Notes: generated from the letters alone by a model not told the origin. 7,931 nt of DNA from Bacillota bacterium (GCA_017861495.1 JAGFXW010000121.1:1-7931); one strand, 5' to 3'. Counted from the stretch's first letter, positions 1-5,849 are shown. Made by a program: numbers and translations.

Positions 1-67
1 TGTTCGGATTATGCTCCTTTGTAGGGAATGCGCCGGTTACGGCTGCGGTAATGATTGTTTTGTCCAA
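1..67 (-). CDS. BKACE-family (DUF849) beta-keto acid cleavage enzyme, 5' end only
   Basis: Only the first 22 codons lie inside the window; the gene runs off the left edge. The translation begins MDKTIITAAVTGAF and then PTKEHNPN, which matches the N-terminal beta-strand of the BKACE/Kce family and closely parallels the start of the complete paralogue at 2105 (VVVTAAITGG). The family condenses a beta-keto acid with acetyl-CoA to give acetoacetate and a new acyl-CoA, using a Zn-containing TIM barrel. The start is a TTG at 65-67, chosen because an AGGTGA ribosome site lies seven bases upstream and the homology begins directly after it. A consensus sigma-54 promoter at 105-120 precedes it with a leader of about 27 bases, so the gene is probably driven by the activator encoded at 266-1822. 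The substrate cannot be told from this fragment. Confidence 0.8.
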   Translation of the reverse strand, partial: MDKTIITAAVTGAFPTKEHNPN

Positions 68-104
68 AATAAATCACCTCAACTATTATTTTGCTATACA
101 ATAT

Positions 105-120
105 TGCAAATTGTATGCCA
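105..120 (-). promoter_or_regulatory. Sigma-54 (-24/-12) promoter for the left BKACE gene
   Basis: The minus strand reads TGGCATACAATTTGCA, matching the sigma-54 consensus TGGCAYRN4TTGCW at every defined position. Initiation would fall about 12 bases downstream, near 94, leaving a short leader before the TTG start at 67. The plus-strand BKACE gene has an equally good site at 1957-1972, and an enhancer-binding protein is encoded between the two. Confidence 0.88.
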
Positions 121-170
121 TGTTACCGGGCGAGTCAGCAGCAGGAAATACAAGTATGGCTGGGTATGAA

Positions 171-210
171 ACAAAGGCATCTGATGAATTAATTCATCAG
201 ATGCCTTTGT
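171..210 (-). terminator. Perfect 40-bp palindrome, probable terminator of the sigma-54 regulator
   Basis: Bases 171-190 are the exact reverse complement of 191-210 (ACAAAGGCATCTGATGAATT and its complement), centred at 190/191. In RNA this is a long hairpin with a tight loop. It lies 56 bases past the stop codon of the regulator. On the minus strand the stem ends in a U-rich stretch (TTTGTTTC), a modest but usable terminator tail. It also separates the regulator from the BKACE promoter at 105-120. A palindromic protein-binding site is the alternative. Confidence 0.65.
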
Positions 211-265
211 AAAAAACGGAAAACTATATGCAATTTTACCTGATTTTATATGATGAAAAAATGCA

Positions 266-1822
266 TCAACCCTGATGTGCTTTTTCATCGCATAGACGAA
301 TGCCAAGCCGCTGCGCCTTTTTTACAATCGTGGATTGGTCAATCTTTAAAATTTTCGCGGCTTTGCGCGTACTTTTATGGAGGGACAATACTTTTTCGAT
401 CGTTTTCCGTTCGACATTTTCCACAATTTCTTTCAGCCCCAGTTCCTTATGAACCAGTGCGGTATAGTAGGGATCGATGTTGAGCAGGGCGGCAATTTGC
501 TCCGCCCGGATAATGGAGACGTGTCCGGCGACAATCACCAGCCGCTCGATAATGTTTTGCAGTTCGCGGATGTTGCCCGGCCAGGCGTATTCTTTCAATA
601 ATTCAAATCCGGCTTCTTCAATGACGGTGACGATTCCGTATTTCGCCGTATAGACGTTTAAGAAGTGCCGGGCCAACAGTTCAATATCGTCAGCCCGATG
701 ACGCAGCGGCGGGATTTGAATGGGAAAGACATTGAGGCGGTAGTATAAATCCTCACGGAACCGGCCTTGTTTGACGAGCTGCAGGAGATTGCAATTGGTA
801 GAGGAAATGATGCGGATATCCAGTTTGATCGGTTTGGTGCCGCCGATGCGGGTGATTTCCTTATGCTGGATAACGCGCAGCAGCTTGGATTGCAATTCCA
901 AGGACATTTCGCCGATTTCATCCAATAATAAGGTGCCTTTGTCGGCCAGTTCGAACATGCCTAACTTTCCGCATTGATTCGCGCCCGTAAAGGCGCCTTT
1001 TTCGTAGCCGAACAGTTCGGCTTCCAGCAGATTTGCGGGGATGGCCGCGCAGTTTACTTTGATAAACGGCCCGTTGGGACGGTTGCTGTTCAGGTAAATT
1101 TCATTGGCGACGACTTCTTTGCCGGAGCCTGTTTCGCCCGTGATCAGCACGGTAACGTCCAAGGGGGCGACTTGCTCGATCATCTGGACGATTTTTTGAA
1201 TTTCCGGCGTGTTGCCGATCAGGTTTTTATTCAATTGCGATTTCCGGAGATGCTCAATTTCCTGTTTCGCGCGGAATTGGTCGTTTTCTACGGCTTTCAT
1301 TTTTTGCTGGGAAGATTCCAGCTCCGCTTTCATCGTGAGCAGGTCGGTAATATCCCGGTCTACGACGACTACTTTTTTTACGTTGCCGGTATCATCGAAA
1401 ATCGGGTTGCCGCTAATCAGCATTTTGTTTCCGTTACGCATGCTTTCTCCCATGGAATTTACTTGCTGTTTGTGTCGGATCACTTCCGGCGTCACGGCGT
1501 TTTTATAGAACGAAGCGCTCTCACAATCCCGGACATATTTGCCCACAATTTCTTCTGGCTGAATACCGGTAATTCGGGTGTAGGCCTTGTTCACGTAGAG
1601 AGTTTTCCCATTGCCGTCGGCGATATAGATACCGTCGTAAAGATGATCGCCGATTTCACGAAAGTCGAAATCTTTCGCCTGCTGTATTTCCTGCATGACT
1701 TTCTGCAAACTGTCTTGAACGAATTGACGGTGTTTGGCGAGGTCATATTCCGGTGAACCGATTTGCTGGATTAACTCGGTTAAAAAAGCAATCGCACTAA
1801 ATTGATTTTCTGTCTGGATCAT
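266..1822 (-). CDS. Sigma-54-dependent transcriptional activator with PAS sensor (bacterial enhancer-binding protein)
   Basis: 518 residues. A PAS domain occupies roughly 55-165 (DGIYIADGNGKTLYVN through VVVVDRDITDL), followed by a probable coiled coil at 165-198. The AAA+ sigma-54 interaction domain spans about 201-430, with Walker A GETGSGKE at 229-236, the sigma-54-contacting loop GAFTGA at 276-281 and Walker B LLLDEIGEM at 298-306. A Fis-type helix-turn-helix lies at about 485-508 (TRKAAKILKIDQSTIVKKAQ). All parts needed for ATP-driven opening of sigma-54 promoters are present. There is no response-regulator receiver domain, so control is presumably by a ligand or redox state sensed through PAS or the unclassified first 54 residues. 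I chose ATG 1820-1822 because it has an AGGAAGTGA ribosome site; an in-frame extension to 1906 would begin upstream of the predicted transcript start. Perfect sigma-54 promoters flank the gene before both BKACE genes, which are the likely targets. The sensed compound is unknown, plausibly a beta-keto acid or its precursor. Confidence 0.95.
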   Translation of the reverse strand: MIQTENQFSAIAFLTELIQQIGSPEYDLAKHRQFVQDSLQKVMQEIQQAKDFDFREIGDHLYDGIYIADGNGKTLYVNKAYTRITGIQPEEIVGKYVRDCESASFYKNAVTPEVIRHKQQVNSMGESMRNGNKMLISGNPIFDDTGNVKKVVVVDRDITDLLTMKAELESSQQKMKAVENDQFRAKQEIEHLRKSQLNKNLIGNTPEIQKIVQMIEQVAPLDVTVLITGETGSGKEVVANEIYLNSNRPNGPFIKVNCAAIPANLLEAELFGYEKGAFTGANQCGKLGMFELADKGTLLLDEIGEMSLELQSKLLRVIQHKEITRIGGTKPIKLDIRIISSTNCNLLQLVKQGRFREDLYYRLNVFPIQIPPLRHRADDIELLARHFLNVYTAKYGIVTVIEEAGFELLKEYAWPGNIRELQNIIERLVIVAGHVSIIRAEQIAALLNIDPYYTALVHKELGLKEIVENVERKTIEKVLSLHKSTRKAAKILKIDQSTIVKKAQRLGIRLCDEKAHQG

Positions 1823-1865
1823 GAAAATCACTTCCTGCAAAATATTCTTTGAAAAACAGCCGGTG

Positions 1866-1879
1866 GTATGGAAGAATAC
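1866..1879. promoter_or_regulatory. Candidate activator-binding palindrome GTAT-N6-ATAC
   Basis: GTATGGAAGAATAC is an inverted repeat with four-base arms. It lies about 80 bases upstream of the -24 element at 1957, a usual distance for an upstream activating sequence of an enhancer-binding protein. It also coincides with the predicted start of transcription of the activator gene (about 1879). It could therefore serve both activation of the BKACE gene and autorepression. The arms are short and no clear second copy was found, so this is tentative. Confidence 0.25.
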
Positions 1880-1885
1880 AGTCCC

Positions 1886-1914
1886 ATCATAGCCGAAACA
1901 GGACAAAATTGCAA
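1886..1914 (-). promoter_or_regulatory. Sigma-A-type promoter for the activator gene
   Basis: On the minus strand, TTGCAA (1909-1914) and TATGAT (1886-1891) are separated by exactly 17 bases. Initiation near 1879 leaves a leader of about 57 bases before the ATG at 1822. The T-box promoter at 7481-7509 uses the same two hexamers with the same spacing. Confidence 0.65.
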
Positions 1915-1956
1915 ACCGATGGATGGCCAGACTGAAAAGCGAACCCGTTTTTCAGA

Positions 1957-1972
1957 TGGCACAGAAATTGCA
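1957..1972 (+). promoter_or_regulatory. Sigma-54 (-24/-12) promoter for the right BKACE gene
   Basis: TGGCACAGAAATTGCA matches the TGGCAYRN4TTGCW consensus at every defined position. The start of transcription would be near 1983, giving an untranslated leader of about 120 bases before the ATG at 2105. It mirrors the promoter at 105-120, so both BKACE genes are probably switched on together. Confidence 0.88.
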
Positions 1973-2104
1973 TTTAAAAATAGTACCAGGGGTAACGAAT
2001 TGCAATTTTTTTATAATCGAGGAGGAAGTGCGAAAACAAAACAGAAACAAAAAGGAAGAAGCGTGCACGATTTCAAAATTTACAATGACTAAGGAGGATT
2101 TCAG

Positions 2105-3028
2105 ATGACGAACAAGGTGGTTGTAACAGCAGCGATTACGGGAGGCATACACACGCCTTCCATGAGCCCGTATTTGCCGATTACTCCCCAACAGATTGCG
2201 GATGAAGCGGTGCGGGCGTATGAAGCTGGCGCAGCAGTGGCGCATATTCATGTGCGCAATCCGGAAAACGGCGCCCCGTCGGCAGATATGGATTTGTTCC
2301 GGCAAGTCGTGACCAGTGTCAAACAACGGTGTGACATGATCCTGTGTTTGACGACCGGCGGCGGCTTGGGGCAAACGGCAGAACAGCGGGTGGCGACGGT
2401 GCGAACCTTCAAACCGGAATTGGGTTCGTTCAATTTTGGCTCGATCAACTTTGCCCTGTTCCAGGTTTTGGCGGGCAAAAAAGAGTTTCAATATGACTGG
2501 GAGCCCGCCTATCTTGGCATGACGGAAGATTTCATTTTCCCGAATACCTTTAAAACCATGCGGGAGTTCTGCGGTATTTTTAATGAAAATGAAACCAAGC
2601 CGGAGTTGGAAATCTACGATCTGGGCATGATCAACAATGTTGCCTTTATGATTGAACGCGGTTATTTGAAAAAGCCGGTGTATTTGCAGTTTGTTTTGGG
2701 CATTTTGGGCGGCGCGCCGGCAACGGTCGACAATCTGATGCATTTGGTGCGGGCGGCGAAGGAGCAGATCGGCGATTTTAAATGGTCGGTCTGCGCGGCC
2801 GGCAGAAGCCAGATGGCCATGTGTACGGCGGCCTTGCTGCTAGGCGGCGGCGTGCGGGTTGGTTTGGAAGACAATTTATACATCGAAAAAGGGGTTATGG
2901 CAAAAAGCAGTGCGGAACAGGTAAGCAAAATTGTCCGCATTGCCAAGGAACTCGGTCAGGAACCGGCAACTCCGGACGAGGCGCGGGCTATATTGCAATT
3001 GAAAGGGATCGATAAAGTAAATTATTAA
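2105..3028 (+). CDS. BKACE-family (DUF849) beta-keto acid cleavage enzyme
   Basis: 307 residues, a normal length for this family of Zn-dependent TIM-barrel enzymes. The N-terminus VVVTAAITGG, the HIHVR motif with two His (residues 47 and 49) and the C-terminal GLEDN motif (Glu255) correspond to family signatures that hold the metal. TTGGG at 83-87 and the SVCAAGRSQ segment at 228-236 also fit. The family splits a beta-keto acid with acetyl-CoA into acetoacetate plus an acyl-CoA; the founding member Kce acts on 3-keto-5-aminohexanoate in lysine fermentation. Here none of the other lysine-fermentation genes is visible, so I do not assign kce; carnitine, amino-acid or other beta-keto acid routes are equally open. 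The start has an excellent AAGGAGG ribosome site ending seven bases upstream. A sigma-54 promoter precedes it and a strong hairpin terminator follows, so it is probably monocistronic. Confidence 0.93.
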   Translation: MTNKVVVTAAITGGIHTPSMSPYLPITPQQIADEAVRAYEAGAAVAHIHVRNPENGAPSADMDLFRQVVTSVKQRCDMILCLTTGGGLGQTAEQRVATVRTFKPELGSFNFGSINFALFQVLAGKKEFQYDWEPAYLGMTEDFIFPNTFKTMREFCGIFNENETKPELEIYDLGMINNVAFMIERGYLKKPVYLQFVLGILGGAPATVDNLMHLVRAAKEQIGDFKWSVCAAGRSQMAMCTAALLLGGGVRVGLEDNLYIEKGVMAKSSAEQVSKIVRIAKELGQEPATPDEARAILQLKGIDKVNY

Positions 3029-3052
3029 GCAGTTCACGCTGTGGATTGGTTA

Positions 3053-3094
3053 GAAAGCGGCTGCTGCCTGATATTTCAGGCGGCAGCCGCTTTC
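3053..3094 (+). terminator. Rho-independent-type terminator after the BKACE gene
   Basis: A GC-rich hairpin with arms at 3053-3071 and 3076-3094, a four-base TATT loop and one G-U wobble lies 24 bases past the stop. The U-tract after it is short (part of the stem's own TTT), so termination may be partial or bidirectional. Confidence 0.7.
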
Positions 3095-3189
3095 AATACG
3101 CCGGAACGTATGAAATTTTTCTCCCAGACGTTTTACTATATGACATATCAGAACCTATGAATGGCCGGGCAAAGCGGAGTATCTCCAGG

Positions 3190-3218
3190 TTTCTAACTAA
3201 TGGGATTTATGCTATCAT
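3190..3218 (+). promoter_or_regulatory. Possible promoter for the ferredoxin/oxidoreductase genes
   Basis: TTTCTA (3190-3195) and TATCAT (3213-3218) are spaced by 17 bases; the -10 is good and the -35 is poor. Initiation near 3225 would give a leader of about 44 bases. A second, weaker pair is TTTACT (3132-3137) with TATGAA (3156-3161), with a small ATATGACATAT palindrome (3138-3148) in its spacer. Confidence 0.3.
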
Positions 3219-3268
3219 TAAATAAACGGATACCATCAAGAACATCACAGAAACAAGGGGGCGCTGCG

Positions 3269-3463
3269 TTGCAAACCAAGATCGAAATTCGGAAAGAACG
3301 TTGCAAGGGCTGTAATATTTGTGTGGCTTTCTGCCCGAAGCAAGTGTTGGCTTTGGATGACCTGGGAAAAGTGTATGTTGTCGATAAAAAAGCGTGTATC
3401 GGTTGTGGCCAATGTGAATTGCGCTGTCCTGACTTTGCCATCCGCATTAAAAAGGAAGAATAA
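3269..3463 (+). CDS. 2[4Fe-4S] ferredoxin, delta subunit type of a 2-oxoacid:ferredoxin oxidoreductase
   Basis: 64 residues with two complete cluster motifs: Cys12, 15, 18 and 22 followed by Pro, and Cys43, 46, 49 and 53 followed by Pro (CKGCNICVAFCP and CIGCGQCELRCP). This is the typical small delta subunit that passes electrons from the TPP-bearing subunits of 2-oxoglutarate or branched-chain 2-oxoacid oxidoreductases (KorD/VorD type) to external ferredoxin. I start it at TTG 3269-3271, where an AAGGGGG ribosome site lies seven bases upstream and the homologous region begins. An in-frame ATG at 3200 would add 23 residues that look unlike the family. The gamma subunit follows after 72 bases, but the alpha and beta genes normally found with these two are absent. 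Alone it could still act as a general ferredoxin. Confidence 0.85.
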   Translation: MQTKIEIRKERCKGCNICVAFCPKQVLALDDLGKVYVVDKKACIGCGQCELRCPDFAIRIKKEE

Positions 3464-3539
3464 CAATACCTCTGCTTTTCCTGCGTATGCGGTTGGCGAT
3501 GACAAAATCAGCAAACCAATTGGAGGGAACGGAGCATGA
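3464..3539 (+). pseudogene. Possible 3' remnant of a missing oxidoreductase subunit gene
   Basis: One frame runs open from inside the ferredoxin gene to a TGA at 3537-3539 that overlaps the ATG of the gamma subunit gene as ATGA. That 4-base overlap is typical of translationally coupled operon genes. Its last residues read AVGDDKISKPIGGNGA, and the ribosome site of the gamma gene (GGAGG) is embedded in these codons. The usual order in such operons is delta, alpha, beta, gamma, so this may be the tail of the beta gene left by a deletion that removed alpha and nearly all of beta. The peptide is too short to identify, so it may also be ordinary spacer. Confidence 0.3.
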
Positions 3540-4057
3540 AAGAGATACGCTTATCCGGATCAGGCGGACAAGGGCTGATCACTGCCGGTATTATTCTCGC
3601 GGAAGCGGCTGTCATGGAAGGAAAACAGGCCGTTCAGTCGCAGTCCTATGGACCGGAAGCGCGCGGAGGGTCTTCAAAGGCGGAAGTTTTGATTGACGAT
3701 CAATTTATTTATCATCCTAAAGTAGTGAAACCGCAAATTTTTCTGGCCATGACGCAACAGGCGATGGACAAATATTGCCACGACCTTACAGCGGACAGTA
3801 TTGTCATTGTCGATGAGGATCTGGTACCGCGGCCGCATGGATCGGAGCATATCGTGAAGGTGCCGATTACCCGCCTGTCCGTGCAGCATTTGGGCCGGGA
3901 TTTGTTTGCCAACATGATTGCTTTGGGGTTGCTGGTTAAGGTGAGCGGCGCAGTATCGTTTGAGAGTATTCAAAAAGCGGTAGCCAAGCGGGTTCCGCCG
4001 GCGACGGTAGCGAAAAACATGGAAGCGCTGCGTATTGGCTACGAAAGTGTGCAATAA
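3536..4057 (+). CDS. 2-oxoacid:ferredoxin oxidoreductase, gamma subunit (KorC/VorC type)
   Basis: 173 residues, normal for the separate gamma subunit. The glycine-rich SGSGGQGLITAG at 7-18 and the QSYGPEARGG motif at 36-45 are hallmarks of the family (pyruvate/ketoisovalerate oxidoreductase catalytic-gamma domain). The subunit works in a complex that oxidises 2-oxoglutarate or branched-chain 2-oxoacids to acyl-CoA, reducing ferredoxin. It has no TPP site of its own and needs alpha and beta partners, neither of which is encoded next to it. The ATG has a GGAGG ribosome site eight bases upstream. Which 2-oxoacid is used cannot be decided from gamma alone. The TAA stop lies inside the 15-bp direct repeat at 4048-4062. 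Confidence 0.88.
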   Translation: MKEIRLSGSGGQGLITAGIILAEAAVMEGKQAVQSQSYGPEARGGSSKAEVLIDDQFIYHPKVVKPQIFLAMTQQAMDKYCHDLTADSIVIVDEDLVPRPHGSEHIVKVPITRLSVQHLGRDLFANMIALGLLVKVSGAVSFESIQKAVAKRVPPATVAKNMEALRIGYESVQ

Positions 4058-4253
4058 ATGCAGGATGTTGAAAAAGGCCAATCTGCGTTGTTACAGCTAC
4101 AATTGCTTGCTTGCATACGTTTTGGTAGGCGACGCAGCGCAAGCCTCACTGTTCCTGGCATCTCGACCTTTTTGAACACCCTGCCTGTTTGATTGCAAGG
4201 AATCTTTGTGTAAATTACAGGAGTTGTCGTTATTACGCTGTGCAATAAATGCA
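4048..4253. repeat. 15-bp direct repeats bracketing a palindromic repeat element
   Basis: TGTGCAATAAATGCA occurs identically at 4048-4062 and 4239-4253. The first copy contains the stop codon of the gamma subunit gene. Between the copies lies an imperfect inverted repeat: 4061-4079 (CAGGATGTTGAAAAAGGCC) pairs with 4165-4183 at 16 of 19 positions, enclosing about 85 bases with shorter internal inverted matches (TGCTTGC against GCAAGC). This looks like a dispersed REP- or MITE-type element. The direct repeats could be a target duplication, but the right inverted arm ends 55 bases before the second copy, so a simple insertion does not explain everything. Confidence 0.5.
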
Positions 4254-4332
4254 CGACTGTTCAGATAATGCACAGCTAATGCACTGTTGGGCAGGTTAAT
4301 TCGAAATATAGATACATAGTGGTAGGGATTAA

Positions 4333-4402
4333 TTGTACATATTTCTATCCAACGCTTCGACTCTATCGCTTGACCTCTGCTTATGGATAGCAATATGTAC
4401 AA
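4333..4402. repeat. Long inverted repeat (19-bp arms, 32-base spacer)
   Basis: TTGTACATATTTCTATCCA at 4333-4351 is complementary in reverse to 4384-4402 at 18 of 19 positions. No U-tract follows on either strand, so it is not a standard terminator. No gene is convincing here. It might be a structured RNA, a paired operator or the ends of a very small mobile element. The whole stretch 4058-4534 is otherwise without a supportable gene. Confidence 0.55.
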
Positions 4403-4457
4403 TGCCGCATTGACAGGGAAGCGGTTCCAATTAAGCGATTTTGATACGAAAAATTAA

Positions 4458-4505
4458 AAAACCCGGTTTGCATCTCGTCTTTTAGACGAGGGCAAGCCGG
4501 GTTTT
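4458..4505 (-). terminator. Strong terminator for the minus-strand Cys-rich ORF (possibly bidirectional)
   Basis: A two-part hairpin: the outer stem 4458-4471 pairs with 4492-4505, and the inner stem CTCGTCT (4474-4480) pairs with AGACGAG (4484-4490) around a three-base loop. On the minus strand the stem is followed by a long U-tract (complement of the A-rich 4451-4460), so it best ends transcription coming from 4747. The plus-strand tail (TTTTCTAAT) is weaker. Confidence 0.82.
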
Positions 4506-4534
4506 CTAATAGGTATAGATATTTTCGAAATTAT

Positions 4535-4747
4535 TTATTGCATCCGATAATGTGACCAAATGCAGTGCAGGCCGCGGATGGTGCTGCCGCAGCGGCAGCC
4601 GTTCTGCCCGCACAGCCGGGTACATACTGTGTCCACTCCGGACGGTGTGGGTGGAACTGCAGCCGGTTGCCGCTTTGCAGGGAGAAACGGTATCGGCTTA
4701 TTGTCAAGAGCGGTTCCCAACCGGCAAAACCAGGCCCATAGCTTCAT
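4535..4747 (-). CDS. Small Cys-rich protein of unknown function
   Basis: 70 residues. The first half is proline-rich with an aromatic start (MKLWAWFCRLG). The second half holds a Cys cluster, CTRLCGQNGCRCG, followed by a further Cys after seven residues (HCIW), a spacing that could bind a metal or form disulfides. I do not recognise a family. Support for it being a gene comes from context: a GGAGG ribosome site nine bases before ATG 4745-4747, a candidate Crp/Fnr-type promoter upstream and a strong terminator 30 bases downstream. Against it, composition is GC-rich and another frame on the same strand (4704-4787) also reads as a plausible short peptide (MLETKRTLVEEDDYEAMG) but lacks a ribosome site. 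A decayed gene or a small regulatory RNA would also fit the promoter and terminator. Confidence 0.4.
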   Translation of the reverse strand: MKLWAWFCRLGTALDNKPIPFLPAKRQPAAVPPTPSGVDTVCTRLCGQNGCRCGSTIRGLHCIWSHYRMQ

Positions 4748-4782
4748 AGTCATCTTCCTCCACAAGTGTACGTTTTGTCTCT

Positions 4783-4825
4783 AGCATATACGGAAGCATG
4801 TGGCGGCGCTATGATTTATATCACA
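4783..4825 (-). promoter_or_regulatory. Candidate Crp/Fnr-family class II promoter
   Basis: On the minus strand TGTGA-N6-TCATA (4810-4825) matches the Crp/Fnr-superfamily pattern TGTGA-N6-TCACA at 9 of 10 positions. A -10-like TATGCT lies at 4783-4788, which sets the start of transcription near 4776. The operator centre (4817.5) then falls at -41.5, the classical position for activation by Fnr/Crp proteins at class II promoters. No good -35 hexamer is present, as expected for an activator-dependent promoter. Confidence 0.45.
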
Positions 4826-4858
4826 GTTTGCAATTTCATTCTTAAAGTCGGACGGAGG

Positions 4859-5791
4859 TCAGGTTTCGCCCATGATTTGCCCGGTTTGCGATAAATCGTA
4901 GCCGCCCATGCCGGAAATTTCATTGCGAAAGGCCTGTGACTGCAAAATGGACAGCAATGCTTTGAACTGAGGAAGTTCTGCATCGCCTTTGCGGATGACC
5001 AGGTCATAGCGTTCCTTTTTCAAAGGCACAAAATCGATCCCGCTCACTTGCAGCGCAGCTTTTTCGGTTCCTACGCCTACGTCTGCTTCCCCTCTGGCAA
5101 CGCAGCTGGCTACTGCCAGGTGGCTTGCTTCCTCGTGATCGTAGCCGCTGATGGTTGCGTAGTCGATTTTCAGGATTCGGAGCTGCTCGTCGATTAATAC
5201 TCTGGCGCCGGAACCGCGCTCGCGGTTTACGAACCGGACATCCGGTCTGGCCAAATCCTGCCAGGCATTGATGTTTTTCGGATTCCCCTTGGCGACATAA
5301 AAACCTTCCATCCGGGAAACAAGATTGATGATCAACGTTCTGTGGCCGGGTAACAGGCGGCGGACGTAAGGGATATTGTAGGTATCCGTATCACTGTCCC
5401 AGAGATGCGCAGTAACTGCGTTCGCCGTACCGCGGTACAATGCCAGCAGTCCATCGATGCTGCCATCGTAATTGCGGAGGAAACGAACTTGCGGCATCTT
5501 TTTTTCCAAATGCCGCGCCAAGATATCCAAGACAATGTCCTGGCCGCAGATGATCATGGTCTCCGGCAGGGAAACCGGAGCCGCGGCAACTTGCTGAAGC
5601 TGCAGTTGCGCCGGGGATTGGCCTTTGGATTTTTTGATATAGTTTTCCAGGTCGGGAGCTTCAATCCGCATTTTTCGGCCAATCCGGTAAGCAGTTAAAT
5701 CGCCGCGTTTTATCATCTCATACACCGTAAAGCGTGATATTTTTAAAATTTGCGCCACTTCTTCCGGTGTGTAAGCAGCAACATTCGTCAT
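4859..5791 (-). CDS. One-component regulator: excisionase-like HTH plus COG1910 molybdate-binding-like domain
   Basis: 310 residues. The N-terminus (about 7-54) is a MerR/excisionase-type helix-turn-helix of the HTH_17 kind (TPEEVAQILKISRFTVYEMI, then YRIGRKMRI and a closing helix). After a linker (55-75), residues 76-300 form a periplasmic-binding-protein-like domain of the COG1910/PBP_like type, with NRERGSGAR at 189-197 and EASHLAVASCVARGEADVGVG at 221-241. There is no signal peptide, so the binding domain is cytoplasmic and would sense imported oxyanion (molybdate or tungstate) or a pathway product. The gene is divergent from modA and its product very likely controls that promoter. I start it at ATG 5789-5791, behind a GAGGTGG ribosome site, rather than the ATG at 5812, which would place that ribosome site inside the coding sequence. 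The ligand is inferred from context only. Confidence 0.88.
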   Translation of the reverse strand: MTNVAAYTPEEVAQILKISRFTVYEMIKRGDLTAYRIGRKMRIEAPDLENYIKKSKGQSPAQLQLQQVAAAPVSLPETMIICGQDIVLDILARHLEKKMPQVRFLRNYDGSIDGLLALYRGTANAVTAHLWDSDTDTYNIPYVRRLLPGHRTLIINLVSRMEGFYVAKGNPKNINAWQDLARPDVRFVNRERGSGARVLIDEQLRILKIDYATISGYDHEEASHLAVASCVARGEADVGVGTEKAALQVSGIDFVPLKKERYDLVIRKGDAELPQFKALLSILQSQAFRNEISGMGGYDLSQTGQIMGET

Positions 5792-5849
5792 GAATTCCAC
5801 CTCGCTTTTCATTTTTATAAAACAAGTACAGGGAATTTAAAGTTACCCC

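Noticed and set aside
974..1756. 260-codon plus-strand open frame
   Set aside because: It lies wholly antisense to the sigma-54 activator, whose domains and motifs are unambiguous; no ribosome site or recognisable protein.
1990..2003. Second GG-N10-GC site downstream of the plus-strand sigma-54 promoter
   Set aside because: It keeps only the GG and GC pairs plus TTGCA; the CAYR part of the -24 box does not match, and a perfect site sits 33 bases upstream.
1952..2743. 263-codon minus-strand open frame
   Set aside because: Antisense shadow of the BKACE gene and its sigma-54 promoter; no family features.
4097..4402. 101-codon minus-strand open frame in the gene-free stretch
   Set aside because: It crosses the inverted repeat and the palindromic element, has no convincing ribosome site and resembles nothing I recognise.
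4704..4787. 27-codon minus-strand frame MLETKRTLVEEDDYEAMG, overlapping the Cys-rich ORF
   Set aside because: No ribosome site, and its ATG lies inside the proposed -10 element; it was kept only as an alternative in the entry for the Cys-rich ORF. A selenocysteine reading of its TGA fails because a TAA follows two codons later.
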